NCBI GenBank assembly: GCA_009838765.1
Contig: VXQX01000087.1
Location: 1-64,000, forward strand
Direction of reading: 5' to 3'
Source: Gemmatimonadales bacterium
GTDB lineage: Bacteria > Gemmatimonadota > Gemmatimonadetes > Palauibacterales > Palauibacteraceae
Length of the DNA stretch: 64,000 nucleotides
This document shows, one piece after another, positions 26,801-34,999 of the stretch (position 1 is its first letter; each line of letters begins with the position of its first letter). The translations under genes and the position numbers were made by a program. The notes beneath the pieces are model-generated. The model had not been told where the DNA came from, made no database searches, and worked only from the letters and a program-made list of their open reading frames with translations.

Positions 26801-29800
26801 CCCCGGTGGGAAAGACGCCGGTGCGTCTGCAGACGGCGCTGTTCCCGGTACCCAACGCACCCGGACAGTTCACCTTCACGATCTCCACCCGTTCGTACGA
26901 GGACGAGAACGAGGGGACGCTGCACTGCCAGGGCAGGGTTCGCCGGGTCGACGAGGGCCACGCCGTCGACGCGCCTCCGACACTGGAAGATGTGCTTGGC
27001 TCCGGCCTGGATCCCCGACCCCTCAGCACGGGCGAGGAGTTTTACGATCAGCTCGAGGCAGTGGTGGGGGACGCCTTCGATTTCGGCCCCGAGTTCCGGA
27101 GCATCCAACGGATCGAGATGGACTCCGACTCGCCGGACCTGCTGGTCGAGATCGAGGTCGACGAGGAAATCTGGGCTTCGGGTCGTGAGGAGGGGTATCT
27201 CCTCTATCCCCCGCTGATCGACGGCGGAATGCAGATCGCTCTGCGCTACCTGATGCGCCTGCCCGACTTCTTCTCCGTGCCGCAGCGCGCCCGCGACGTG
27301 ACGTTCTTCCGTCCCCCGACGGGGCCTCGCATCACCTGTCTTCTCGTCGACACCCGCGACTGGTTCGACGTGGACGACCGGGGCCAGCACACCAAGCCGC
27401 TCGGCGAACTGTATGTCTGTCGGCTCAGTTTCTACGACGCGGCTACGGGAGACCTGGTCGCCCACCTGGGGGAGCACCGCTCCTTCAACAGCAATCCCCG
27501 CTGGAGCGATGTCCCCGACAGCAAGCACCTCATCCGCTGGCAGCCGAAGTTCGTCCCGCCTTCGCCAGCGATCGATGGCGCGATCCGAGACGGGGAGGTC
27601 GACCCGTCCGCCCTCATCAGCGCCTTCGAGAGCGGCAACATCGGCCACGCGTACGCCCCGCACGTCATCGAGGTCACCGGCGGCAGGGCTCCCGAGCAGG
27701 CCACGCTGAACGAATGCCTGGCGCATCTCTCCGGCCCCGGCGCGCAGACCGAGTACTGGCTGCTCGGCGAGGACGAGGAGTCCACCCGCGCCCTCTACGG
27801 CGCCTTCAATCATCGCGACGCCGCGATTCGCTTCGCCACGCTGGATCCGACGGCGGAGGGCGCCCTCGAGTCGCAGATGGACTCGGGGCTGCTGCGGCCG
27901 GCCGCCGCCGAGATCCTGCTCCTGCATCGCGACGCCGGCGAGGGCGAGGCCGCGGACGAGTGGGCGGTCCTCGAACGGCTGGCTGTGCCGGGCGCCCTCG
28001 CGCTCGTCTTACACGACGAAGGAGACGTCGGTGACCCGGGGCCAGGCTGGAGCGTGCTCCATGCCGGTCGCCGAACGACCCTCCTCCAGGCGCCGCTCGA
28101 CGAGCCGGAGCCGGCCGCCGCGACCGCCCCGGGCCCTCGGTGGGTGATCGGCGAACCCGACAGCTGGGCCCCCGAGTGGATCGCCGAGCGGAGTTCGCGG
28201 GACGGGGCGCCGCCGGTGCATCGCGTCCCCTGGGAGGCATTCGAAGCCGGGGACTTCACCGGGATGGAGGAGTGGCCAGGGGCGGCAGACCTCGAGGCGA
28301 TCGACGTCTTCGTGGGCGATGCCCCCGACGATCCGACGGGTGAACGCGCGGTGTGGCGCCTCGTCGCCTTCCTCCAGGCGCTCGCGCCCTTCCGGCTGGA
28401 GTCCGCCACCCGGGACTGTCGTCTGAACATCGTGACGCGGGGCGCCGTGTGCGGTGTGGAAGCTCCGCGCGGGAACGCGCTGTGGGGGGCGGTGCGCAGT
28501 CTCGCACTCGAACTTCTCGCCGAAGACACGAAGATCGGTTTCCGTCTCGTCGATCTCGGCGCGGCGGACGACCTGGAGGCGCTGGCCCGACTTGACGCGT
28601 GCGACCCGCGAGAGCGCGAACTGGCCATACGGGAGGGACGTCTGTGGGTGCCGCGCATCGTTAACCTTCGCGATCGCTGGCCACTTGTGCCCGCGGGCGA
28701 GGATCCTCCCTTCCGGCTGCGTCTCGACAACCCGGGCCAGGTCAGCGGCCTGCAGATGGGGACGACGGCGTTGCCCGAACTCGGACCTGCCGACGTCGAG
28801 ATCGAGATGGCCGCGGCGGCGCTGAACTTCCGCGACGTCATGGTCACGCTGGGGCTCCTGCCGGCGATGGCCTACGAGCGCTCGGCCCTCGGCCGTGAGG
28901 TCGGGATCGAGGGGAGCGGGATCGTGCGTCGCGCCGGCCCGGAGGTGAAGCGCCTCCGCCCCGGGGACGAGGTGGCCGTCACGACGGGCGGCTGCATCGC
29001 CAACCGGATCGTGGTGAACGAACACCTGGCCTTCCTCAAGCCGGGCCGGCTGAGCATGGCGGAGGCCGCGGCGTCCCTCTCCGTGACCGTGACCGCGTAC
29101 TACGCGCTCATCCATCTGGCTCGGCTGCGGAGAGGGCAGCGTGTCCTCATCCATTCGGCCATGGGCGGGGTGGGACAGGCCGCGATCGCGCTCGCCGACC
29201 ATGTCGGGGCCGAGGTGTACGCGACGGCCGGTAACGAGAGCAAGCGGCAGCAACTGCTCGACATGGGCGTGCGGGGGGCGTTCGATTCGCACAGCCACGA
29301 CTGGTATCAGGACCTGATGGACGCCACGGACGGAGAGGGTGTGGACGTGGTTCTGAACTCGCTCGCCGGCCATCACATCGCACTTTGTCTCAAGGCGCTG
29401 CGCCCCTCCGGCTGGCACTGCGAGATTGGCAAGGTCGACATCTACACCGACAACTCGCTCAGCATGCGGGTGTTCCGGAAGAACCTCCGCTTCGCCGCGA
29501 TCGACGTCGACCGGCTGATGCTCGACGATCCGGTCCTGTCGCACATGCTCTCGCAGGCTTGCCTCGATCTCATGGAAGAGGGCGCGGTGCCGCCACCCCG
29601 CCTCACGACGTTCGAGTTCCGGGACTACGCCAGGGCCCTGCGCCTGATGACGACCGGCCAGCACCAGGGGAAGCTCGTCCTCGAGGCGCCCTCGGACCCG
29701 GCGAACAGGGGGTTCGGGATCGCCGATGCCCGCCCCTTCCTCGATCCCGAGGCTACCTATCTCGTGACGGGAGGGCTGGGCGGCTTCGGTCTGCGCTTCG

Positions 29801-30903
29801 TGCCCTATCTGATCGCCGCCGGGGCGCGGCATCTCACGCTGATGGACCGCGACCCGGAGCGCCGACGGAGCGTCGACTGGATTCGCGAAACCACGACCCT
29901 GTCGAAGATGACGGAGGAGTACGAGATCGACATCGTCTCCGGCGACGTGAGCGAGGAGGCGGACGTGCGTCGTTGCATCGCCGATCTCGAGCGGCCGCTG
30001 AAGGGTGTGTTCCACCTCGCAGGGGTATTGGAGGACCGCTCGCTGATCGACATTTCTCCCGATTCACTGGGGCGGGTGTTCGCGCCGAAAGCACGGGGCG
30101 CCCTCAATCTGCATCACGCCACCGCCGGGAGTGATCTCGACTACTTCGTCCTTTTCTCCTCCATCGCATCGACGTTCGGGAACCTGGGGCAGGTAAGCTA
30201 CAGCGCCGCGAGTGCCTTCCTGGACGCGCTGGCGGCTTGGCGGAGCCGGCAGGGCCTGCCCGGACTTTCGTACAACCTGGGTGCGGTGACGGAGATCGGG
30301 ATGGCGGCGCGCAGTCTGCACGTCATGCGTATGATGCGGGCGGCCGGCATGACGACGGTCAGCGCCAACTTCGCTATCGCCAACCTGGACTACGCCCTTC
30401 GCACGATGGCCGGCGAGGACCATATCGGTACCGCGCTGTTCGCCAACCCCCGGTGGAGCGTCGATTCGCCCGACTACATGCGGCACGGGCGGTTGCTGAG
30501 CAACCAGGCCGCCTTCGAGGTGAGCGTGGGCGGCGAACTGACCCTGGACAGCGTTGTGGCGCAGATCTCCGCCAAAGTGGCCGAACTGTGCGGGCACGAT
30601 GAGGGCGATGTCGCGGAGCCGTTGTCGAGCTTCGGTCTCACCTCGATCTCAGTGGCCGAACTGGGTGCCTTCGTCCAGACGCAGTTCAACCACCGGGTGA
30701 GCGCGCTGCAACTGATGACGACCGCCTCGGCCCTCTCGCTGGCGGAGGCGATCGTCCACGGGACCGAATCCGATGGGGACGCGGAGACCTCGGCTGAGGC
30801 GGAGCACTCGGCGGACGGGGAGCGGGGGCTCGGGCAGCGCGTGCGCCGTCGCCGTTCTCCGTTTGCCAACCGGGTCGAGGATCACTTCTTGATCGAGGCA
30901 TGA
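23833..30903 (+). CDS. Single-module highly reducing type I polyketide synthase
   Basis: A 2356-residue synthase with domains KS (about 10-435, C180, H324, H363), AT (541-850, S632 in GHSSGE, H745 in AFHS, suggesting malonyl-CoA), DH (920-1210, H953 and D1130), a relic methyltransferase (about 1275-1400, HVIEVTGG where a SAM-binding GxGxG is expected), a structural half KR (about 1400-1620), ER (1627-1955, GGVG at 1778-1781), KR (1970-2160, TGGLGGFG, LED like the B-type LDD, catalytic Y2123; the usual Asn four residues later is Ser2127) and ACP (2235-2305, S2271). It has no thioesterase; the next gene supplies a reductase. The layout matches iterative, animal-FAS-like synthases such as the mono-modular PKSs of sponge symbionts. 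TTG start with GGAGG upstream. Confidence 0.93.
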   Translation: MTSGAGTSGDPIAIVGYAYRMPGGIRTDDDFWHLLSEREVVREHIAERYGRGYQPIGRFSGPSRFGSRYEGLIRDDAEQGMDRSLFGVSRNEMAYMDPQIRMLLGCAWESCEHAGWNLNDLRNSSTGVFIGSQVAATANWRALYGTNEFSILSIDASMLANRISYHLNLMGPSLATSTACSASLTALHTAINSMLQGDCEQALVGGATYLGSARCSAAFNALGVISPDGRCHSFDADANGYIRSEGAFVFAVKPLEAAERDGDHVFAVIEATAVNTAGAADDAAGLAQGRYITAPTRHSQIELMREARARAGLGREDFDYIEAHATGTVVGDRIEGNAIAEAFGGVEREVPLRVASVKSNVGHLEAAAFTCALLKVVLMMRRRTFAPISKNYLAPNLEIDFDRGPLEVQTVCEPFPDRPVVVGINSFGFGGANGHCVVREYRPAEPRSWSVPLAPDGGYMIPLSARTPNALAEGARRLRSFLDEGETDLYTLAGNLGRRRSQLSARTAFAVRDRTELVDALDAFVEDPSSASTADEGDRRVAMVFSGQGTQWAGCGRDLYDADPVFRRVIDAIEEEWRKHSEVSLREACFSASQEELNEVRLAQPSIFMLQCALVELLATWGVHPDCVLGHSSGEVAAAYASGALSLADATHLVYHRATLQQRVAGSGRMLAIGLDRLGVESLLDELSVSFRSGNHRPARVEIACENSPANTVICGSEAALRPVMTELERRSLQSRLIPGNIAFHSTAMDPLRDDALSALAFLNECDFDAGVPMVSSVTGETVQRLDNAYWWSNIRDPVLFGAAMETVKRDFRPDVILEIAPHGALQPLIRQCLEGGSPGGGGPGGAVPACLPTLMKDEDVCLGFQEALGNLYKAGVSLDFASQFPRPEPIAHLLPGHPQEETTTSDDLVDDEMFVRRGQYAHGPLVGHRIACDHILFEARLSERDFPWLTDHRVHGAPIFPAAGYIELLLQAFAGDPINIEEIEYLQHTPVGKTPVRLQTALFPVPNAPGQFTFTISTRSYEDENEGTLHCQGRVRRVDEGHAVDAPPTLEDVLGSGLDPRPLSTGEEFYDQLEAVVGDAFDFGPEFRSIQRIEMDSDSPDLLVEIEVDEEIWASGREEGYLLYPPLIDGGMQIALRYLMRLPDFFSVPQRARDVTFFRPPTGPRITCLLVDTRDWFDVDDRGQHTKPLGELYVCRLSFYDAATGDLVAHLGEHRSFNSNPRWSDVPDSKHLIRWQPKFVPPSPAIDGAIRDGEVDPSALISAFESGNIGHAYAPHVIEVTGGRAPEQATLNECLAHLSGPGAQTEYWLLGEDEESTRALYGAFNHRDAAIRFATLDPTAEGALESQMDSGLLRPAAAEILLLHRDAGEGEAADEWAVLERLAVPGALALVLHDEGDVGDPGPGWSVLHAGRRTTLLQAPLDEPEPAAATAPGPRWVIGEPDSWAPEWIAERSSRDGAPPVHRVPWEAFEAGDFTGMEEWPGAADLEAIDVFVGDAPDDPTGERAVWRLVAFLQALAPFRLESATRDCRLNIVTRGAVCGVEAPRGNALWGAVRSLALELLAEDTKIGFRLVDLGAADDLEALARLDACDPRERELAIREGRLWVPRIVNLRDRWPLVPAGEDPPFRLRLDNPGQVSGLQMGTTALPELGPADVEIEMAAAALNFRDVMVTLGLLPAMAYERSALGREVGIEGSGIVRRAGPEVKRLRPGDEVAVTTGGCIANRIVVNEHLAFLKPGRLSMAEAAASLSVTVTAYYALIHLARLRRGQRVLIHSAMGGVGQAAIALADHVGAEVYATAGNESKRQQLLDMGVRGAFDSHSHDWYQDLMDATDGEGVDVVLNSLAGHHIALCLKALRPSGWHCEIGKVDIYTDNSLSMRVFRKNLRFAAIDVDRLMLDDPVLSHMLSQACLDLMEEGAVPPPRLTTFEFRDYARALRLMTTGQHQGKLVLEAPSDPANRGFGIADARPFLDPEATYLVTGGLGGFGLRFVPYLIAAGARHLTLMDRDPERRRSVDWIRETTTLSKMTEEYEIDIVSGDVSEEADVRRCIADLERPLKGVFHLAGVLEDRSLIDISPDSLGRVFAPKARGALNLHHATAGSDLDYFVLFSSIASTFGNLGQVSYSAASAFLDALAAWRSRQGLPGLSYNLGAVTEIGMAARSLHVMRMMRAAGMTTVSANFAIANLDYALRTMAGEDHIGTALFANPRWSVDSPDYMRHGRLLSNQAAFEVSVGGELTLDSVVAQISAKVAELCGHDEGDVAEPLSSFGLTSISVAELGAFVQTQFNHRVSALQLMTTASALSLAEAIVHGTESDGDAETSAEAEHSADGERGLGQRVRRRRSPFANRVEDHFLIEA

Positions 30904-33437
30904 CTCGGCCCACCGCGATCAGAGCGGTGGCCGCGGCCCCGGGCACGGCGGGCGGCGCGATTCCGCCGCTGGTTGGGAAACTGCCGCCGCACTGCGAAAG
31001 CGACCTGGCGACGCTGCGCCGCTCCGTGCGCACCGCGGTGACCAACGCGCGCCCGGCGGAAGCCGCCTCGCCCGCCGAGTTCCGGCGCGTGCTCGTCACC
31101 GGCGCGACCGGCTTCATCGGGCGCTTCCTGGTACGGGACCTGCTCGCGCACGACGCGGGCCTGCACGTGCACTGCCTCGTGCGGGCGGAGACCGGGGACG
31201 AAGGGTTGGAGCTGCTGCGCGCGAATATGGAGCACTCGGAGACGTGGGAGGATGACTTCGCTCCGCGCCTCCACATCCACACCGGGGACATCGCCCAGAC
31301 GCGGCTCGGCCTGTCGCCCACGGCCTTCGACGATCTCTGCGGGAAGATCGACGCCGTCTATCACCTCGCCGCTACGCTGAGCCTGGCCACGTCGTACGTA
31401 GGCATCCGCCGCGTGAACACCACCAGTCTTCGCAACGTTCTGGAGCTGTGCCTGAAGAAGCGGTACAAGCACCTCTTCTATGCCGGGACGATGGGGATTT
31501 TTCCCCAGTACGTCTGCATGTTCGCGAACGAGTACGAGGGTGACAGGATCGGTCACCAAGCGCAGCCCGACCTGGCGAGCATGAAGAGGACGTTTCCGCT
31601 TGGGCTGCTCGGATATCCCTGGAGCAAGCTGGTCGCCGAACAGGCGCTTCTGTTCGCGCAGGCTGCCGGTCTCCCCCTGGCGGTGTTCCGGTTCGCGCAG
31701 ACCAGCATGGCGTCGACCGGATACAGCCAGCCGAGCAACATCGCGCAGCGGCTATACGCAGCGGCGGTGGACGTCGAGATGGCGCCTGCGGGATTCACCC
31801 TGGAGTCCAACAACGACCCCGTCGATACGCTGAGTCGGATCTGCACCGACATCTCGCTGAACCCGGAGCGGCGGCACACGCTCTACAACTGCTGCAACCG
31901 GGCGCCGTCCTACCGCGCCGTGTCGCTGGAGGAAGTCGGGCTGGATTTCCCGGAGGTGTCCTACCAGGCGTTCAGGCGCGCCTGCCAGGCGCGCGGGGAC
32001 GCCTCTCCCCTTGCCGGGTACTGGCCCGTGCTCGATCACTTCGGCCGCTACTGGCTGCGGGGCGCCGCGTCGGCCACCTCCTTCCCGATCAGCGACCGCG
32101 CCATCCGGGAGGACTGCCCCCGGCCCATCGAGTGGCCCGGCCCCCTCACCCGCTACGTTCGCTACAGTCGATGGGTACGGGACCATCGCGAGGAGTGGCC
32201 CCATCCCCTTCCGCGCCGGAGCCTGCGTCTCGATCACCTCCTGAAGCAGGCAAGACGCTACGCGCGCGAAAACGGCGTCTCATTCGACGACACCTATCCG
32301 GACTGGATGCTGGAGGGGCTGGAGCAACTCGTCGAGGCGTTCGGTTCTTCCCAGGCGCGCGTGCCGAGGAACCGCATCGGCCTCATCACGTTCGACTTGT
32401 GCTGGCTCCTGCGGAACAACGCGGAGTTGGCAAGCGAACGCCTCCGCTATCCCGAGATCGAGCGGCAGGAGATCGTCCGGCCCGTGTTCATCGTGGGCAT
32501 CAACCGGACGGGGACGACGTATCTGCACCGCCTCATGGCGCGGGACCCCCGTTTCTGGACTCTCCGAGCCTACGAGTACATCGAGCCCGTGATCGCGAGC
32601 GGCGACTACGCCGGTCTCGCGGGTACGCCCGACGACCCGCGGCGCGCGCTTGCCAGGGACGTGTTCGAGGCCTCCGGCCTCATCGATTCCTTCAAGGGGA
32701 CTCATCACATGGCCGTCGACGAACCGGAAGAGGACCTCCCCCTCCTCCGGCTCTCGTTCAGGGCTTGGGTGTTCGCCACCCGATACCACATCCCCGGCTA
32801 CGAGCGCTGGCTGGAGAGGAGCGGCTCGCGGGAGTCGTACGGCCTCCACCGCCGCGTCATGCAGCACTACACCTGGCAGCGCCGGGCGCGGCATCCCGGC
32901 GTTGACGGACAGTGGCTGTTCAAGATGCCGGCGCACCTCCGCGAGCTGGAGTCGCTCGTCAGGGCCTATCCCGACGCCCTGTTCATTCAGACGCACCGGG
33001 AACCCGCTCAGTTCATGGGGTCGTGGTGCAGCCTCGTGGATCGGATCCGCGTGAACGTGACCGAGCCCCGCCCGCCGGAGATCCTGGGCGCCGAACAGCT
33101 GGAGGCGATGAGTCGTCTGCTCGACCGCGCGGTGGATTTCCGCCGGTCGCACCCGGAGTTGGAGGACCGCTGGATCGACGTCAGCTACTACGACCTGGTT
33201 CAGGATCCGATGGCCGTTGTGGCCGATGTCTACGATCGCCGTGGCTGGCCGATCGAGCCCGAGGCCTTCGACGCAATGGAGATATGGCTCGACGAGCAGA
33301 TGGAGCGCCGCCGCACCGAGAAGCGCCACACGTACGACATCGCGGACTACGGTCTCACGCGCGAGAAGATCGACGAAGCGTTCGCCCGCTATCTCGATTT
33401 CCTGTCTGGCAGTGGCCGCCGCGCTTCGCTGTTGTGA
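30900..33437 (+). CDS. Thioester reductase-sulfotransferase fusion protein
   Basis: An 845-residue two-domain protein. Residues about 60-400 are an extended short-chain reductase of the thioester-reductase type: GATGFIG at 68-74 binds NAD(P)H, and the catalytic YPWSK is at 239-243. Residues about 530-845 are a sulfotransferase: the PAPS 5'-phosphosulfate loop GINRTGTT is at 533-540, followed by LHRLMARDP, and a 3'-phosphate region THREPAQFMGSWCSL is near residue 700. The gene overlaps the PKS stop (ATGA). The expected role is reductive release of the ACP-bound chain as aldehyde or alcohol, then O-sulfation with PAPS made by CysD/CysNC. The order of steps is inferred. No membrane segment is seen. 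Confidence 0.85.
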   Translation: MTRPTAIRAVAAAPGTAGGAIPPLVGKLPPHCESDLATLRRSVRTAVTNARPAEAASPAEFRRVLVTGATGFIGRFLVRDLLAHDAGLHVHCLVRAETGDEGLELLRANMEHSETWEDDFAPRLHIHTGDIAQTRLGLSPTAFDDLCGKIDAVYHLAATLSLATSYVGIRRVNTTSLRNVLELCLKKRYKHLFYAGTMGIFPQYVCMFANEYEGDRIGHQAQPDLASMKRTFPLGLLGYPWSKLVAEQALLFAQAAGLPLAVFRFAQTSMASTGYSQPSNIAQRLYAAAVDVEMAPAGFTLESNNDPVDTLSRICTDISLNPERRHTLYNCCNRAPSYRAVSLEEVGLDFPEVSYQAFRRACQARGDASPLAGYWPVLDHFGRYWLRGAASATSFPISDRAIREDCPRPIEWPGPLTRYVRYSRWVRDHREEWPHPLPRRSLRLDHLLKQARRYARENGVSFDDTYPDWMLEGLEQLVEAFGSSQARVPRNRIGLITFDLCWLLRNNAELASERLRYPEIERQEIVRPVFIVGINRTGTTYLHRLMARDPRFWTLRAYEYIEPVIASGDYAGLAGTPDDPRRALARDVFEASGLIDSFKGTHHMAVDEPEEDLPLLRLSFRAWVFATRYHIPGYERWLERSGSRESYGLHRRVMQHYTWQRRARHPGVDGQWLFKMPAHLRELESLVRAYPDALFIQTHREPAQFMGSWCSLVDRIRVNVTEPRPPEILGAEQLEAMSRLLDRAVDFRRSHPELEDRWIDVSYYDLVQDPMAVVADVYDRRGWPIEPEAFDAMEIWLDEQMERRRTEKRHTYDIADYGLTREKIDEAFARYLDFLSGSGRRASLL

Positions 33438-33506
33438 CGCTTCGCCGGTCTCGTCTCGCCGCCCCGGGGCGACCGCCGGGACGGAACGCTCGGAGTCACG
33501 CTGACG

Positions 33507-34874
33507 TCAGTCGCCGACCCACACGGTCTTCACGTTCACGAACTCGCGGATCGCGTGGGGGCCGAGTTCCCGCCCGTAGCCCGAGCGCTTGACGCCGCCG
33601 AAGGGGACGCGGGGATCCGAAGCGGACATCCCGTTGATGAAGACGCCGCCGGCCTCCAGGTCGCGGACGGCCCGGGCCCGTTCCTCCGGATCGTTCGTCC
33701 AGATGGCGGAGCAGAGGCCGAACTCCGTCGCGTTCGCGCGCTCGATGGCCTCGTCCATGTCGGCGACCGGGAAGATGCTGGCCACCGGGCCGAAGATCTC
33801 GTCATCCGTGGCCGGAGATCCGTCCGGGACGTCGGTGAGCACGGTCGGCTCGTAGAACCATCCGCGCCGGTCGGGTACGCGCCCGCCCGTGGCCACCCGG
33901 GCGCCGGCCGCCACGGTGGCCTCCACCTGCTCCGCGACGTGGTCCCTCAGGTCGCGGCGGGCCAGCGGTCCGATTTCAACCTCGGGCTCCTTCGGATCGC
34001 CGACGCGGAGCGCCGACACGCGTTCGACGAGCCGCTCGGTGAACTCGTTGACGATCGAACTCTGGACGAGCATCCGCTTGGCGGCAATGCACGACTGACC
34101 GTTATTCCACATGCGGGCGTCGACGGCGGTTGCCACGGCCCGGTCGAGGTCCGCGCTCTCCATGACGATGAAGGGGTCGCTGCCGCCGAGTTCGAGCACG
34201 GTCGTCTTGATGCGGCGTCCCGCCTCGGCCGCGAGGGCGGAGCCGGCCGCGACGGAGCCCGTGAGCGAGGCGGCCTGCACCGTCGGGTCGTCGAGCACGC
34301 GCGGGATGTCCCCGACCTCGACGAAGACGTTCTGGAATACGCCGTCCGGGAATCCGGCGCGCGAGAACAGTCCCTCGAGCGCGACCGCGCACTGCGGCAC
34401 GTTGGGAGAGTGCTTGAGCAGGAAGACGTTGCCCGCCAGCACCGTCGGCACCGCGGAGCGCATGGCCTGCCAGAACGGGAAGTTCCATGGCATGATTCCG
34501 AGCACCGCGCCCAGGGGGTGGTACTCCACCCAGCAGTGCGTGCCGGTGGATTCAAAGCGCTCGGGCGCCAGGTGCGCCGGCCCGTGCTCCGCGTAGTAGC
34601 GGCACACCCAGGCGCATTTTTCCGCCTCGGCGACCGCGCTGGCCAGCGGCTTGCCCATCTCCCGCGTCATCAGCAGCCCGTAGGCGGCCTTGCCCCGCTC
34701 GACGAGGTCCGCCAGGGCGAGGAAACGCTCGGCTCTCTCGGCCACCGATACCCGCTTCCACGCCTCGAACCCCACGCGGGCCCGCTCCAGCGCGGCGTCG
34801 ATGCCTCCCCCATCCAGAGCCGGAAACGCGGCGAGCCGTTCCTCCGTCGTCGGATCTATGCTTTCGAAGGGCAT
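33507..34874 (-). CDS. NAD(P)-dependent aldehyde dehydrogenase, succinate-semialdehyde type
   Basis: A 455-residue aldehyde dehydrogenase. The catalytic Glu (E228 in VLELGGSDPF) and nucleophilic Cys (C262 in NNGQSCIAAKR) are both present, with the PWNFPFWQ and GNVFLLKHSPNVPQ cofactor segments. It resembles GabD-type succinate-semialdehyde dehydrogenases; the true substrate is unknown. The ATG at 34874 has GAGAGG upstream; a GTG five codons earlier is an alternative. It converges on the sulfotransferase gene across a 69-bp gap containing a 12-bp GC palindrome (33460-33471). It could clean up fatty aldehyde from the cluster, but it is on the other strand. Confidence 0.88.
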   Translation of the reverse strand: MPFESIDPTTEERLAAFPALDGGGIDAALERARVGFEAWKRVSVAERAERFLALADLVERGKAAYGLLMTREMGKPLASAVAEAEKCAWVCRYYAEHGPAHLAPERFESTGTHCWVEYHPLGAVLGIMPWNFPFWQAMRSAVPTVLAGNVFLLKHSPNVPQCAVALEGLFSRAGFPDGVFQNVFVEVGDIPRVLDDPTVQAASLTGSVAAGSALAAEAGRRIKTTVLELGGSDPFIVMESADLDRAVATAVDARMWNNGQSCIAAKRMLVQSSIVNEFTERLVERVSALRVGDPKEPEVEIGPLARRDLRDHVAEQVEATVAAGARVATGGRVPDRRGWFYEPTVLTDVPDGSPATDDEIFGPVASIFPVADMDEAIERANATEFGLCSAIWTNDPEERARAVRDLEAGGVFINGMSASDPRVPFGGVKRSGYGRELGPHAIREFVNVKTVWVGD

Positions 34875-34999
34875 CTCGTCCTCTCCCACGAGACATTACC
34901 ATTAGCGGGCCGTGGCAAACCCCGCGGCCTGCCAAGCAAGATCGTCCGGTCTGGGAGCTTGAGCCGCAAGCCCCGGCCGGACCTGCCCTGGAGCGGTGC

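Noticed and set aside
33507-34874. Including the aldehyde dehydrogenase in the PKS cluster
   Set aside because: It is on the opposite strand with its own start signals. A role in fatty aldehyde removal is possible, but nothing in the sequence shows it.
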